Counted from the stretch's first letter, positions 32,913 to 45,708 are shown. The stretch is 64,000 bases of DNA from Chalara sp. BL73 (GCA_918026815.1 CAKJVC010000010.1:2420501-2484500); one strand, 5' to 3'. Program-made: numbers and translations. The notes: generated from the sequence alone by a model not told the origin.

Positions 32913-35103
32913 ATGATGTCCTCCACTCCGCGAAGTTTACATCAAGGACCAGATCTCAACACGATCAATTCCGAGGTAGAGTCTCCCGTACAAAGCACTA
33001 GCAAGAAGAGACCACGGCAATCATCACGAATATGCTACCCCCGCAAGCGAGCTCTCACGGCATGTGAGGTCTGTCGGAAGAGAAAAGCAAAATGCGACAA
33101 TCTGCGGCCAGAGTGCGGAGCTTGCCAGAGGAACGGTGCACAGTGCGTTTACCTGGCCACTGCCTCTGACCACTCCACGTAAGAAATCCCCGCCTCCCGT
33201 GGAAATCTTCCATTTGCAATTGGCTTACAGCATGACGTCTATGAAGCTACGACCAGGCTAGTTTGGAAATATTGGAAAGAATAAACTTCGTAGCAGACCT
33301 GCTACAGAAGCAACAGGATCGAGGAAACTTTAACGAGTCGCCTTACCTTCAGACGGCGCAATATACCTCCTCAACCACCGAGCATCCGTCTCCATGCCAT
33401 GATGCCCTCGACGAAGCCGCAATCCTCTCTGAGTCTCTCGAATTCGCCGAGAATCACTCCGGCACTTGTGAAGATATCCTTGAGTGGCCAATATTTGATG
33501 GTAAATACCATCGCAAAGATACTGAGAGTCTCATTTTTAGCCCTGACCATGGACAAAGCTTGCAACTCAGTGTCGCCGAGACTCAGCAGACGAATCATTT
33601 GAAAATTAAAGGTCCGATTCGCAAATCGATGCCTACACGAGGAATCCAAGATACGGATGCTCTTGCTCTCGTCGAAAGATTTTTAGCAAACGTGCATATC
33701 AAAAACCCAATCCTTGATCCCGAAGAATTAAGGTCATGGTCAAAAGATGTTATGGAGAACGGATTTTCATGGAGTGGATCCTCATGTCTCGTGGTACGTT
33801 TACTCTAGCAGACTATCTATTCACCTATCCAACCATTCAAAGCTTTTAGCATGTGCTTTGGCATCTTTGTCACGCCCCTTTACAGAAGCGTTCGTCACAT
33901 CGGAAATTTCAAACCATACCGATAGTGTTAGCGATGCCTATGAATACTCTACTGCCGAGAGTTATTATCATTCTGCCCAAAAGCGTCTCGGCTTGTTAGA
34001 CGCGTCTATCCTCACAACGCAATGCTATTTCTTTTGCGGCGTTTATGAGATGTACTCTTTGCGTCCGGTCAAGGCGTGGGCATCATTTAATCGTGCATGC
34101 ATCACACTACAAATCTACCTTCGAGCTAAGCCAGACAAAGAAGATCCTGAATTACAGAAAGCAGAGTGCCGTATCTATTGGTCTTGTTTAAAATCGGAAT
34201 GGTAAGCTGGAATTCGAATGTACTTGTGGGAAGTGGCTTGTATTTACCCATGCTTTAGTGAAATGCGCTCTGAGATCCGCCTCCCATCCTCGGGTCTCAG
34301 TAAGGTCAACTACCCTAATGTGTTCCCAACTCCGCCATGTGGAAGCCCAGCTCCCTCGCCGCGGGACCCTTTTGCAGAGGGGGCAAATATTAGCTCACAA
34401 TTGTCGCCCTCCACACTCAACCCTGAGCTGGAGCAAAGTTGGGGCTATTATTTGGCAGATATCGCAGTTCGCCGTATCGGTAATAGAGTAATCAATTCAT
34501 TCTATAACGACAATGAGAACCTATGGCTATCCACCCCAGTTGAGCGCCTAATCCGCATTGCTGAAGAGCTGAATTCCCAGCTCACACAATGGTAAAGATA
34601 CTCCAACTTCGCTGCGTCTCCCTCGTAATATTGATAATAACAGGCATGTCCATCTTCCTCAGCTACTAGCAAACCTTGGTCACTCATATAACTCTAACGG
34701 GGCTGAAGAACTCAGAAGTCTATTGCATGTTCGGCTCTTAGATTTCCGCGAAAAGATCCACCGACCATTTATTTTTCTCGCCATTCAGCATCCGGCTGCA
34801 AGCCCAATCCAGGCGGTCATCGAACCGTATGTTACGCGCTGTTTGGATGCATGTGTAGAGAAAGCATTAAAAGGTTGTTATCGACACCGGCACCACGGCA
34901 CCTGGTACCAGAACCGCAAGATCTTTATTGATTGTCTGTTGATTCTCGCTGCCGCAAAGAGCCGGCGCGTGAAGGTTCCGCAGAACTGGCGCTTGGGTGT
35001 GGAGACGTGTATTTCCGGGCTGAGGTTTTGGGAGAGGGAAGCACCGGATCTAGGGAAAGCCAGACTCATTTTACAAAGTATACTTGCAGATCTCGACATG
35101 TAG
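32913..35103 (+). CDS. Zn(II)2Cys6 transcription factor
   Basis: Five exons (32913-33178, 33262-33793, 33843-34201, 34259-34591, 34644-35103) join in phase to 649 residues; introns are 83, 49, 57 and 52 nt. The zinc cluster CEVCRKRKAKCDNLRPEC/GACQRNGAQC is at residues 51-78, preceded by basic residues and followed by a probable coiled-coil (LEILERINFVADLLQKQQ). The fungal-specific middle region is present (SSCLVLLACALASLSRPF, YYHSAQKRLGLLDAS..QCYFFCGVYEM, CLKSECEMRSEIRLPSSGL). The C-terminus KIFIDCLLILAAAKSRRV..WRLGVETCISGLRFWE is typical of this family. The splice joins recreate family motifs, so the model is secure. It may once have controlled the adjacent rhamnosidase gene, which is now broken; this is inference from adjacency. 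Confidence 0.9.
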
Positions 35104-35785
35104 AATAGTTATACGTATTAATCTAGCGAAGCTGCTCTTAACATAGCGACACAAGCATATAATAGAGTATAAAAAGGGTCAAATCTTAAACTTAATCATA
35201 TTTATGAACTGCGTCCTAGTACTAGAACTCTCAGAATAGCAGCCTGCTCATGCGAAGTAGCTTATGATTACTGAGCCGATGTGCCTATGCCATTGTGAAT
35301 TAATGAAGAAATGACCACATGAGCCTCGTGAATAATACTTATCAAACATTTCTTTCTCATAAGACTTAGCCATTTAACCTTTATATGGCCATCTCAGACT
35401 TCAATATGACAAGGAAGCCTCCTCGCACAAAAGCTGTCAAGGCGATGAAATTTCCAAATCAATAGAACCACTCGCGGAGCCGTGATCGAGATAAGCCCAA
35501 CGCCATCCACGCCGCACATGACGTGACCTCTTCAACAGATCCTTCTGCATCTTCCTGCGATTCACTCTTCGCCTCTCAACCTCTCAAGATTTGCTCAACC
35601 AAATAAAGGTATGAAAAACCCGCTCTTCAGCGTTGCCTCTGCCGCGGGTAGAAAGCGACCCTCGCGTCCTAGCCTCAATTCGGAACCGGGCCCATAAAAA
35701 AACTTGACATCTGTCCACATCGCTTCGGCGTTGACAACGTGTCTTTCATAGCACGTCCTAACAAGCATATCCGGCAAATCATGAA
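35104..35785. other. Gene-free interval upstream of tRNA-Cys
   Basis: Nothing recognisable except an overlapping minus-strand open stretch (35595-36017) that crosses the tRNA gene and is therefore not credible. Confidence 0.4.
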
Positions 35786-35868
35786 GCTCCTTTAGCTCAG
35801 TGGTAGAGCGGAAGATTGCAGCAACGCATTCTATCTTCAGGTCACTTGTTCGAACCAGGTAGGGAGCT
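35786..35868 (+). tRNA. tRNA-Cys (GCA) with 11-nt intron
   Basis: The cloverleaf folds by hand: acceptor GCTCCTT/AGGGAGC, D-arm TAGCTCAGTGGTAGAGC (A box), anticodon stem GAAGA/TCTTC with loop TT-GCA-G..A, T-arm ACTTG-TTCGAAC-CAGGT (B box), discriminator T (U73, as required for cysteine tRNA). An 11-nt insertion (35822-35832) sits one base after the anticodon, the canonical intron position. The mature tRNA would be 72 nt plus CCA. A T-run (about 35882-35886) follows as a Pol III terminator. Confidence 0.9.
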
Positions 35869-36467
35869 GAAGACCTCTCTATTTTTGCCACTTTCTCTGC
35901 GCTTCCTGGCTGGATAAACCCTTTTGTCTGGGTGGATATTGCTGTTTTTGATTGATTTTGAGGGCTATTTTGCTTGGCGGCGATGGTGCGGGGTTTAGCG
36001 AAACGGTCACCAACCAACAGAGCTGCGCGCTAGCGCTCAAATTAAGAGAAACAGCGCTGGCGAGGATCTTTTGTGCAATGCGAACCATTAAATAACTAAA
36101 AGTGCCAAATATTTTGCTATCTACAAAGCGGGGTAGAGGAGATGGCACTAACCAGCCGGGAAGCTTAGAAGCAAGACATTAGAATAATATTGGCGTAGTC
36201 TACATGTGATTTTATTTCCTATTTCCTCTATGATCATCTAATGATCAGACCCAGCGGCTATGGTACATGCCCGTAATGTGTATACCCTCTATGCACAACC
36301 TCCCATGTCAATATCCCGTATCCCATAATCACCACCTATAGGCCACCTTAACGCCTGATATCTTGAAAACGCCGCATTATGAAAACATTATAGCCCAGCA
36401 CACTGCTCTTGTCATGTAGTATAGCATTTCCGTCTACGAAAACTCCTAAAATCCATTGACCACCACA
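35869..36467. other. Gene-free interval between tRNA and remodeler 3' end
   Basis: Pol III terminator, then the presumed 3' region of the minus-strand remodeler gene. No other feature. Confidence 0.4.
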
Positions 36468-39400
36468 TCATCTAAGCCTCTTGCTCGAACGAGTACCTGA
36501 ACTGCTGGATAGGGTAATTTTACGCTTTCGTCGTGGGCGAAGTTGGTATTCATCGTCCTCAATAACAATTGGTGTGTTGACTCCAGGTGTCTCGATGGTA
36601 GTTGCATCTGTCAAGCTACCTGCATCATCAATCCGCGAATCGTGACCGAGTATTTCCTCCAGAACTGTATCGCACAGCTGTTTGTTGCCGGGATTCTCCT
36701 CAAAGTTATCGTTGCATGCGGGGCAAACTACATAGAAAGCCTGAGGAATCTCTCCATATTGCAAAAGTTCGTATTCAGGCAAGTTATTGCCGATCAATGT
36801 TGTCTTGTCGAAGTTCAGGCAATCCTCACAATAAGCCCGCTCGCACCATCGGCAACGATACAACATCCCGCCAGCGTCCGTAGTCTTCTGCTGGCAATCG
36901 ACGCATTGATGTTGAGGGCAGTTGAACTGGAACGATCTGGCCTTTGCCTGCCAGTCAGATTCGAGACACCCGTAATGGTATGCTCGCGGACAGATCTGAC
37001 AGCAATGGAGCTCGCCGCCATCAATGCAGATCTGGCAGTGAGATTGAGGCTCAATTGGTGCTCTTTTCACACGCTTAATATCAGCAAGACGCGGATCCTT
37101 CCCAGCAAATGTCGGAACAGCCTCCCATTCTCCACAATTCATACTCTCCTTGGAAATTGCAAACCCATCTACCATGACGGTAGTATTCTTACCTTCTCGT
37201 CGCGCAGCTCTGTCGTAAATCTCGTTGGCGATCTCCTTATTGGTTTTGGCCTTCGAGCTCTTGGCGAGAATTTTGCCATTAAATACAGAAGCTTCAACAC
37301 GCTCCATCTCTGACAACCACCTCTTCTCGGCTTCTTCATCCACATTCGCGTCAGCAACGGCATCTTTTTTGACATTGACATCAACTGGCTGGTCCTTGCA
37401 CTTCTCAACAGTTGTTTTCCAGTCCCAGCTAAGCATATCAGAGATATCCACTTCTGGTCGCGAGATTGCGGATGCACCACGACGCACGAGAGTCATTAAT
37501 TGACTAGTTGAGAGCTGTGGCATATCATCATCGCCAGCAGCTGGCCTGCCTTTCTTGTTATTCTTCGCTGAGCCAAACTTGGTATGTATATCCTCCATTG
37601 CCTCGGTGACTTTGGCTGACAGGTACAATTTCTTCTGTATACGACCCATCATCTGTTCTTCTACAGTTCCAGCAGACACGAGCTTGTAAATAGTGACTGG
37701 GTTCTTCTGGCCGATGCGATGCGCTCTCGCTTCAGCTTGTAGTGTGATCTGAGGATTCCAGTCCTGGTCAAGAAGGACGACATCTGATGCAGTCGCAAGA
37801 TTAATTCCGAGTCCTCCCGCACGAGTTGATATTAACATTACGCGGTAGTCGCTGTCAAGTTCGTTGAACATCCGAATCCCTAAGTTTCGTCGTGCTCTCG
37901 CGGTGCCGCCGTCAATTCGAACAAATCTAAAGGATCCATCGGGTCCTCCTCCACCACCTCTCAAATAGAGTAATTCTTCAACAAGGTCCAGCATTTTCGT
38001 AAAACCAGAGAAAATGAGTATCTTCTTCTTTTGCTTCAGCACAAGTTCATTAACGAGTTTCTCTAAGACAATGAACTTTCCAGAAGTCTGAATAACATGT
38101 TCGCCCGTGAAGTAAGGTGATGGTTCGGCGTTAGTGATCTGATACGGGTGATTGCAGACCTTTCGAAGTTGCATAAGTAAATTCATCAGCTTCTGCCAAT
38201 CGGACTTCCTTGTGACTTCTTCATCACCATTTCCTTTCTCACGTTCAAAGGTTTGTTTGAGAATCTCCTTCGTTTCCGTCCATTTGTCACTTCCCACCAT
38301 GTCTGGATTCTCGAGAATTTCAAGTGCCTCTGCTTCGAGTTTCATCAAATTATCTTCCTTGGCAGCACTTGTTTTGGATGATTGCATTACTTGCTCTTCC
38401 TTACCCTTTACGCCTTTGAATAGCTCGTCTAGGAGTCCCTGGTCTGCCTTAGTGATCATCCGTGTGTACCAGAATCTCTGCATGGGAGATAGTGGTACAA
38501 ACAATAGAACCTCAGTCTTTGGTGGAAGATTGAGCTCCACACCTGGAGAAGACTTCATACGTCGTAACATGATCAACTCAAGCAAATGGCGTGCATTGTC
38601 CAGGACGGTGTTAGAATACTGGCCTTTTGATAGGTTGAACGAATTATCGAAGAGGGCACTCGTATTGTCAGTGAAGACTTCAGGGTAGAGCCAATGCAGT
38701 AAAGCCCATAACTCGGAGAGATTATTTTGCAAAGGCGTTCCTGTCAAAATCAGGCGATACTCAGCTTTCAAGCCCTGTAGACTCTTCGAGATAAGACTGT
38801 CATGGTTCTTAACCTTTTGGAAGTTAGCTTGAGAATAAGGATAATAACAACCAAACCTACAGTATGTCCTTCGTCAAGTACAATGTACCTCCACACAAAT
38901 GCTGTCTTGAACCAGCTCTGCTCGACTCGGAAGGAATCATATGTGGTAACCACCAGATCCACACCAATGTCCACTTCATCCTCCGAGTCCGTGTCCAAGG
39001 AAATCACAGATTTACCTTGACCATTCCTACGAGATTTTATCTTCGACTTCGCCTGAGCTGTCAAGTTACCATGGATGTCTAGCTCCCCAACGACGATCTT
39101 CTTTAGACGATTTCTCTCCTTCACAGGCCCATGAAATCGAACTACTTTCAGCCCAGGAGCCCATTTTCGAGCTTCGCTCATCCAGCTAGATAGGACGGAT
39201 AGAGGACAAACAACGAGAAACGGGCGAGCGTCCCGACCAACCCCCTTGATAGGATCACTTTCTTTCAAGTGCTGAATCAAGCTTAATGTTTGAAGTGTCT
39301 TTCCAAGACCCATTTCATCGCCAAGAATTCCTGAAAGACCCTGAATAGGTTAGACTTTGCGAAAAGAGAATGGCAGCCCAAGTCTATGTTGCTGTCCAGT

Positions 39401-40153
39401 ACTTACATTGCGGTGAAGATAAACCATAAATGAGAGGCCCGAGAGTTGGTATGGCTTCATCTTTGCCTTAATATCCTTTGGTTGGTTCTCAAGCTCTTCG
39501 TAGGCTTTGACTTGAGGCAGCTTAGCAATTTCTGCAGGAGACATATGTGATTGCTTCTCTACAAGTTTGGCGATGTAGTTGTTCGGTGGCAGAACTGGCA
39601 ACCACAGAGCCTGCTTGTCAACCAAGAATTGATTTCGCGCTGCTGCGGTCTTACTGGCAATGGCCTGCCGTATGGCAACACGCTGGCTGACTACAGGTGT
39701 AAGATCTCCTCCAACCAAGCCCTCAATCGCACTCTTCTTATTCTGAGACCGATTGGGCGTCGATATGCTGTTTTCCAATGCCTTCTGGGACAGGTTGACG
39801 GACCGTCGGTCTCTCAACCCAGACCTCTTCCGCACTGCGTATGTAATCTCCTCTTCGTCCGTATCATTCTGGTCTCCAGCCTCATTCATGGTGGTTGTTT
39901 GACGTTGAGGCATATGGGGGAAAGCGGTGGGCGAAGGCTGAAAATGCTGCGAAGGTGAGTGTGAAGGCGAGTGCGAAGGCTGCGCGTGCATCGAAGCAGA
40001 GGAGGCGGCTGCACCAACTATAGATTGAGGTGAGCAGTTCTGGTCTTTTTTATGAGATGGAGATGCGCCAGGCAAGAATTTAGCAAGCAGAGCCGATGCA
40101 GTGCGCCGAACAGGTGGGGAAATAGGCGTCTTCTGGGAGTTGGCAGGCTCCAT
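36468..40153 (-). CDS. Snf2-family ATP-dependent chromatin remodeler with C-terminal PHD/RING-like fingers
   Basis: Exons 40153-39407, 39340-38861 and 38813-36468 join in phase to 1190 residues; introns are 66 and 47 nt. Residues 1-200 are Ser/Pro/Gln-rich and low in complexity. The Snf2 ATPase core follows: motif I GDEMGLGKTLQTLSL (about 256-270), motif II DEGH (405-408), LTGTPLQNNLSELWALLHWLYP (motif III region), then the helicase C lobe with STRAGGLGINL and DQDWNPQ..QAEARAHRIGQ (motifs V-VI). About residues 1001-1078 hold a double Cys-rich module (CQICIDGGELHCCQICPRAYHYGCL.. and CVDCQQKT..YRCRWCERAYCEDC) typical of PHD or PHD-like zinc fingers; a basic tail ends the protein. All motifs for nucleosome-stimulated ATPase are intact. 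The closest subfamily by eye is ISWI/Lsh-like rather than a certain orthologue. The gene is divergent from clr2. Confidence 0.9.
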
Positions 40154-41003
40154 GGTGAAATAATTCGAAGGAGGGAGCGGGCAAACTCCGTTTCTCACTC
40201 AATGTGTGACAGAGCCTTCGAGGGGCAAGGCTGGAAGTTCCTTCACCCAGGGTAGGTAGATCTGGTCTGAACAGATCCCTCACCCAAAACGCCGCCCGAG
40301 AATTTTATTTTCAGATTCGAGTATTTTCCAATGTAGCGCAATGTAATGCGCAGTAGGAGGATATAATTCTGGCGATTCCATATGAAGGTGGGTTTTTCAA
40401 TAACCTTCAAGGGCCAGCGGTGGTGGTGCTTGAGCTGGGGTCACAGATTTAGCTGAGAGGGATTCGCGACTTGGTGTCTTCTGGCGTTCCCTTCGCGAAT
40501 TTTTTTATTTCGGCCGGGGGGGTATTAATAGCCGAGCACGTGCCCTAGGCTGGAAACAGCCACGGAAACAGATCTTATAGTACTGATATTGACAATTTAC
40601 AGGGCCGTTAAGATTCCAGTGAAACTAATGTGGTGATTTCTATCAAGTGCTCCTTTGTGCGAGTCCCATAATTAACAGAGCTGTGCCAATCACTGCTATC
40701 TTACAAGTCCCGATGAAATGAGCGCTTGAGTCATTATCAGGTTCAGTACCTAGAGCTCTCTGCTCACCAACCAGCGAGGAATAATATCAGATCTATAAGT
40801 TAATAGTACTAATCGATATTCCACTATAAAAGCCGTCTACTTGGATGTGGCTGAGAAAGGCATTATGTAAGCGGTGCGATAAGTGATAAGAGCAAAGGAG
40901 CTCCAGCCTCGTGAACTTCCTTCCATCGACCATCAGTTTTCGGATTCGTATTTCGGCGGCTCAAACTTCATCTACTTGGTCTTTCAATGCATACTCCCGA
41001 ATA
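40154..41003. promoter_or_regulatory. Shared divergent promoter region of remodeler and clr2
   Basis: 850 bp separate the two start codons. The part next to the remodeler is rich in G/T and C/T runs; no specific factor site was recognised. Confidence 0.45.
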
Positions 41004-43263
41004 ATGGCACCAATCGATTACCATTTCATCAAAATCTGTCGGAGCGATGGTTTGTCACGGACTTGGGTCAAGGGCAAATGGGAGGCGAACGAGCCTACAG
41101 CTGAGCAGCAATCACAAACACCAAACGATAAAGGCATTGTCGAATACTACAGGAAGGTGCCAATTGATGATCCTAAACATTATGAATGGAGGAAAAAGAT
41201 TGGGGGAATGGCAAAAGATTACATGGGATCCTCTAGATTACCAGCAGGTATGCGAACCGAATTTTCCTATATTTCAAGCGCAGCCCTTATAGATGTTAAA
41301 GGCGGTTCGTTCCATTCCGCCTGGAATTGCATTTGCGTTTTCCTCTATGACTGCGTTCCCTGTCCGCCGCCTTGGACAGGCTCACTTCGAGCCTCTCTTT
41401 TCATTTGTGTTTTTGTCAGCTTTACCATGCTGCTCCTATGCTCAAGCTAACTTGCATTAGACAAAAATTTCATACTAGAGGAATTTCCGCAAGATTACGT
41501 CCTGTGGGAGCAAATAAAATACAAGGTGGACAAGACTGATAAGGCAGAAAAGACCAAGACATCTCACGCTGCTGGCGGTAATGAACGACAAGACGCGTAT
41601 TTATATGGACATCGTGGTGGAAGAACAAAGCGCTATAGAAGCCCAGCAGACTTTTTTGCGCATTGCCTGTTCCTGTCAAGTCCTTGGACAGAGAATGATC
41701 ACTGCACCTGCAAATTGTGCTCTCCAGCTCCCAAAGAGGAAATATCAGTTGATGCTGGTATTGGTGTGAAGAGAGAAATAGACAGTACTCCAAGAGAAAA
41801 AGATGGAAATTCAGGTCAACCCGGTAATACAACTAGTAAGTCTCTAGTCCGGGGGGGGGGGGGGGGGGTTTCAAGATGTCTATAAATCTGATGGTGTTTA
41901 CCTGTCAAATTTATCCACTATATTGGCTCTAGACACTAACTTTGGAAGAACAACAACCAAAGCCAAATTCTCAAGGAAATATCTCACAAACGAATGTGGT
42001 ATCTAGCAGACCAATCTCACAGCCCAATTTAGGAGCTCAAGCCTCAAAATTAGCCAACCAAGGAAGTTCAATCGTCAAATCAGCGGAGCAAATCCAAGAT
42101 GCGGATCCAAGTAGCAAGTTCCTGTACCGGCCAGGCGAGCTCATATGTAAGTATACAACTGAGTCTAATAGTAGCGCATCAAAACTTCAGTACCGTAGCG
42201 AGTCAAGAAGTGATGGAACATGGCTAACTCGAGTATAGGGTTCAATCGAGGTACGAGATGGGGATTATCTGTTATCAGCAAACGGCAAATCTACCAGGGA
42301 AAAGCCAGATATCTTGCTCAACCGCTTTCTCATCCTCTTGCCTATCAGCCATCTGAGATTAAGGAAAATGAAGAAGATATCAGACCATGGCTTGCATGGA
42401 GCTTGCCCGCAGTTCCTCAGCAACTTCAAGGCTTAACGTTCGACCAAGTTCCGTGGGATCGAGCCGTACGAGGAGAACTAGGCCAACTGGGTGACTGCCA
42501 AGTACACGCAAGCATAATTTCAGCGAAAGCCATTGACGGAAGTTACTCCCTCTTCGATCGCATCGACAACCTTCTCGCAGCTCCAAACGAGGTCTACTAC
42601 ACCGGCATGTTCCTTGGTGCTGAGAAAATCTGGGTTGGCGAACCAGTGCGTCTTCATCCTTCAGTCTCGACTGGGAATGTAAATATGACAGATATCGAAG
42701 TCCTCGTCATCGACAAGATGATCGAGCGCACCACCACAACGCCTTCGTCCTCTATCGTAACCTTCATCGGCGATGTTTACAAGTTCGTCGAGATGCCTAA
42801 CCCATACAAATCTCGCGCGGAATGGCCAACCCCCAACCTTCCAGCACGTATGGTCACGGACCTACGGTTCCGTAACGAGGTTGCCGACAACGCAAGCAAG
42901 GGCATCTACTACGAATGGCGTCTGCTAGAAACAGCAGCCAAGCGCGGAATGAACGATATCAAAGGCCGCTGGTACGAGACGCGCACGCTCCTACCCATCC
43001 TTCGCGGTCGCCAGACCTTCAATCAGGATATATTCAGAGGCATTGCAGCCGACACAGGGCTATTCATGAACAGCCGAGGTGACAACAGCGACGGCGTGAA
43101 CTTGCGCAAGAAGAATCGAAAAGATACGCTCGGCCGAGCCGTCCCCGATGATTTCAAGGTTTCCCGCGGCCTGGACGGCAATCCGGCCGATGACCTGTTC
43201 CCGGATGCGCAGATGCCAAAGCTAGATGGGGATCTGAGTCAGTATGTGGATTATGGCGCGTGA
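41004..43263 (+). CDS. clr2: Clr2-like transcriptional silencing protein
   Basis: Four exons (41004-41247, 41461-41835, 41949-42146, 42239-43263) join in phase to 613 residues. The N-terminal Clr2 module shows ICRSDGLSRTW, then ILEEFPQDYVLWEQIK, DAYLYGHRGGRTKRYRSPADFF and HCTCKLCSP. A low-complexity Gln/Ser linker follows. The C-terminal part opens GELIWFNRGTRWGLSVI, recreated by the third splice, and contains EVLVIDKM and DLRFRNEVADNASKGIYYEWRLLE. In fission yeast Clr2 belongs to SHREC, the complex that deacetylates H3K14 and silences heterochromatin, together with the Clr3 deacetylase and the Mit1 Snf2-type remodeler. Here the neighbouring divergent gene is itself a Snf2 remodeler. Intron 2 carries an 18-G run close to its donor. 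Confidence 0.88.
41851..41868 (+). repeat. G18 homopolymer in clr2 intron 2
   Basis: Eighteen consecutive G, 15 nt after the donor site. Prone to length change or sequencing error; could form G-rich structure in the transcript. Confidence 0.85.
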
Positions 43264-43805
43264 GCGAGTACGTGGGTTTTTGGAAGATTGCATGGCATGG
43301 TATTGCGTTGCGTTGCATAAGGGGGTCAAAAGCGCGGCGTTATGGCATATACCCTAGACTTTGTACAGTAGTATTGCCTTGCACAGCATGGGAATGCGGT
43401 TGCGGGATGGAAGAAAAAAAAAAACATATATACGTATATTCAAACGAATTGGGCCATTTGAAAGATAATCAATGCAAAATTTGCAACCGAAAACAAAGCT
43501 GCTGCGCGGTGAGCTGTATGTATCGAGGTATTGACATATTACACATTAGACATTAGACCTGGGTTTTTGAGCGAGCGCTCGCCTTATTTTATGCTCTACA
43601 AGGCTTGTTGTAGTGGCTATTATTACGATGTCTAAGACTACTCACACCCAACGAGAGCTCCTCTCTGCACAACACGAGACCCACAGAAGACCTCAAATCA
43701 GTACTTTTATCTATTAAGCTTAAATACGTATCTAACATCTTCCCATCCCAGCTAAGGCCGACTCATTTTCTCATTGCTCGTTATTAAATAAATTAACCCG
43801 CGCCG
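43264..43805. other. Intergenic region between convergent clr2 and glucoamylase genes
   Basis: 3' regions of both genes; an A11 run near 43417 and AT-rich tracts. No gene. Confidence 0.45.
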
Positions 43806-45708
43806 CTAACAGCTCCCAGGCGTCCCATACTCGCCCGTCCACGCATCGTCCGTAACGACCGTGGCGCCTCCACACGCAGGGATAGTCAGGGTCCGGTTGA
43901 TAGACTCGTAGATGTACGGCTGATCGCAGTTCTCCTGCCTCACGTACTTGTAGCTGACGGTCTCCCCGGCAGAGAGGTACGCGCTGCCGGACCACAGCGG
44001 TCGCTCGGCCGTGTAGCCGCCGGCGCTGAGCGGGTACGAGTTATCAATGTCCCAGCTCCCCAGGTCGGCGCTGCTGCCGACGACGTAGATGTTCTCGCCG
44101 AAGTAGGTCGACGCGTTGACGTTGAAGACCACATTGATCTGGCAGGTCGTGTTGACGGGTGGTGCGCCGGCTGCGGTGGCGGGCACATAAACGCCTTGTG
44201 TTGAGCCTGGCGCGCAGGTTTCGGGTGGTCCGGCTACCTTTCTGGTTCCCCAGGAGGCAGGATATTGACCCGACCGTCGCTGGGCCATGGTCACGAATGC
44301 GGCGTACGACCAGGTCAGGTCGACGGCTGACAATGGAGCCCCGGTGTTGCGGTCAAATTGCTCGGCCAGGCTTCCATCCGCAGGTGTGTACTTCTGCGCA
44401 ACAGCAACGAAGGAATCAGCATACGCGGTCACAGCCCTCATAATCTGTGCGAATGGTGAATTTTCATTCCCACTATTGTACTTGCGGACTGTCACGGCGG
44501 GATAGATCTCTTTGAAGAATGCCAGCGAAGTCTCGTCGACGTAGAGGTTGTGCCGCGCCTTCCACTGAGCCACGGCATCGTAGAGGAATTCGGCAGCTCC
44601 AGTGGTGATGAGGTACCATGGGTTTCCGCCCTGGTAGATATCCTCTGTGTACCGACCCATCGCGACGCCTTGCCCAGCGGGAATGCCTTGGTTGATGGCG
44701 TACGCGGTGCGGAAGGAATCAACCAATGCCTTGAAATTAGCCAGGGATTTGCTATGACATGGCTGTAGTGTTGGACTGTCGCAGTAGGCATCAATATCGA
44801 AATTGGCGATAGCGCCAAGGATGGAGTTTCCGTCAAGCCCTGTACGGTCAATATTCACATTGGTATTTGACACGGTGTAATTTCCGTTCCAGAATGACTG
44901 CAGGAAACAGAGAACTTGAGGCGCTTGATCGCATCCAGTGCAGGTTACACCTAACTTTTTAGCAAGCTCGGTGCCTTCGGCGAGGGAACGGTGCTGGGCT
45001 TGCACGGTGAAGAAACTGGATCCAAGCACTTCTTCCCAAAGGTCAAAACCTGTGGAGTTCCAGTACTGGCCAACGTATGAGAGGTCATTGGCAATTACTG
45101 GCCAGATGCGGTTTTTGACGTCCTTGGACTTGCCATTTTTGATGAGGTATTTGCTGTAGGTGATGAGGGCCGTGGCTCGAAGAGCTGGACCGTCACGCTG
45201 TGGTCGGCCCCAGGCGCCGTTGAATCTTTTGCCGTCAACAAGGTATTTTGGCTCTCCCAGTCCGAGACCCTGAGGAAGAAAAGTTCCTGAGGGGTTGGAG
45301 ACTGTCTGGAGGACAGCTTGGGCATGGATATAGTCCTCAATCTTGGACTGCAAGGCGGCATTCCCATAGATGAACTCATCGATGAGCATCTGCAGCGTCA
45401 ATGCAGAGTCTCGAGTCCATGTGTAGAAGTCTATTTCGTGTTAGTATGGTTGATTTTTAGTCTCGTGATGGAGAATGCATACAAGGGGGATCAACCCTCG
45501 AAGGACTGGCAACGACATATCCAGCTCCCGCACCAGGTGCCTTCACGCCATCGGGGCCAATGTTGTTCAAAACACCCTGTAAGGAAATCTTCCTCTGACT
45601 TTCAATGAAAGAATTCAGATCCCTCTTCTCTATCCCCTCCGTCGGCGCAGCTCCAGTCCCCGCACACCACAATGAGAATAGCCCAGCAGCGTAAGACTTT
45701 AAGAACAT
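43806..45708 (-). CDS. glaA: Glucoamylase, GH15 catalytic domain plus CBM20
   Basis: Exo-1,4-alpha-glucosidase releasing glucose from starch ends, secreted. Exon 1 ends at 45483 and exon 2 is 45430-43806, across a 52-nt intron with a GTATGC donor; the splice rebuilds YFYTWTRDSA. Catalytic residues are in place: general acid E in GFDLWEEVLGSSFF and general base E in GSLAEQFDRNTGAPLSAVDLTW. The C-terminal CBM20 starch-binding domain runs from CQINVVFNVNASTYFGE to WTGEYGTPGSC. The start at 45708 gives MFLKSYAAGLFSLWCAG, a signal peptide, then a propeptide ending in EGIEKR, a Kex2 site, exactly as in known fungal glucoamylases; length is then 616 residues. It also has a strong Kozak context (gccgccATCATG). 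The frame is open upstream to an ATG at 45879; translation from there would bury the signal as an internal membrane anchor, which is less likely. Confidence 0.92.

Noticed and set aside
35595..36148. Minus-strand frames of 140 and 89 codons
   Set aside because: The first runs through the tRNA-Cys gene and neither has a recognisable domain.
36543..37313. 256-codon plus-strand frame
   Set aside because: Exact antisense of the PHD-finger exon of the remodeler; an antisense shadow.
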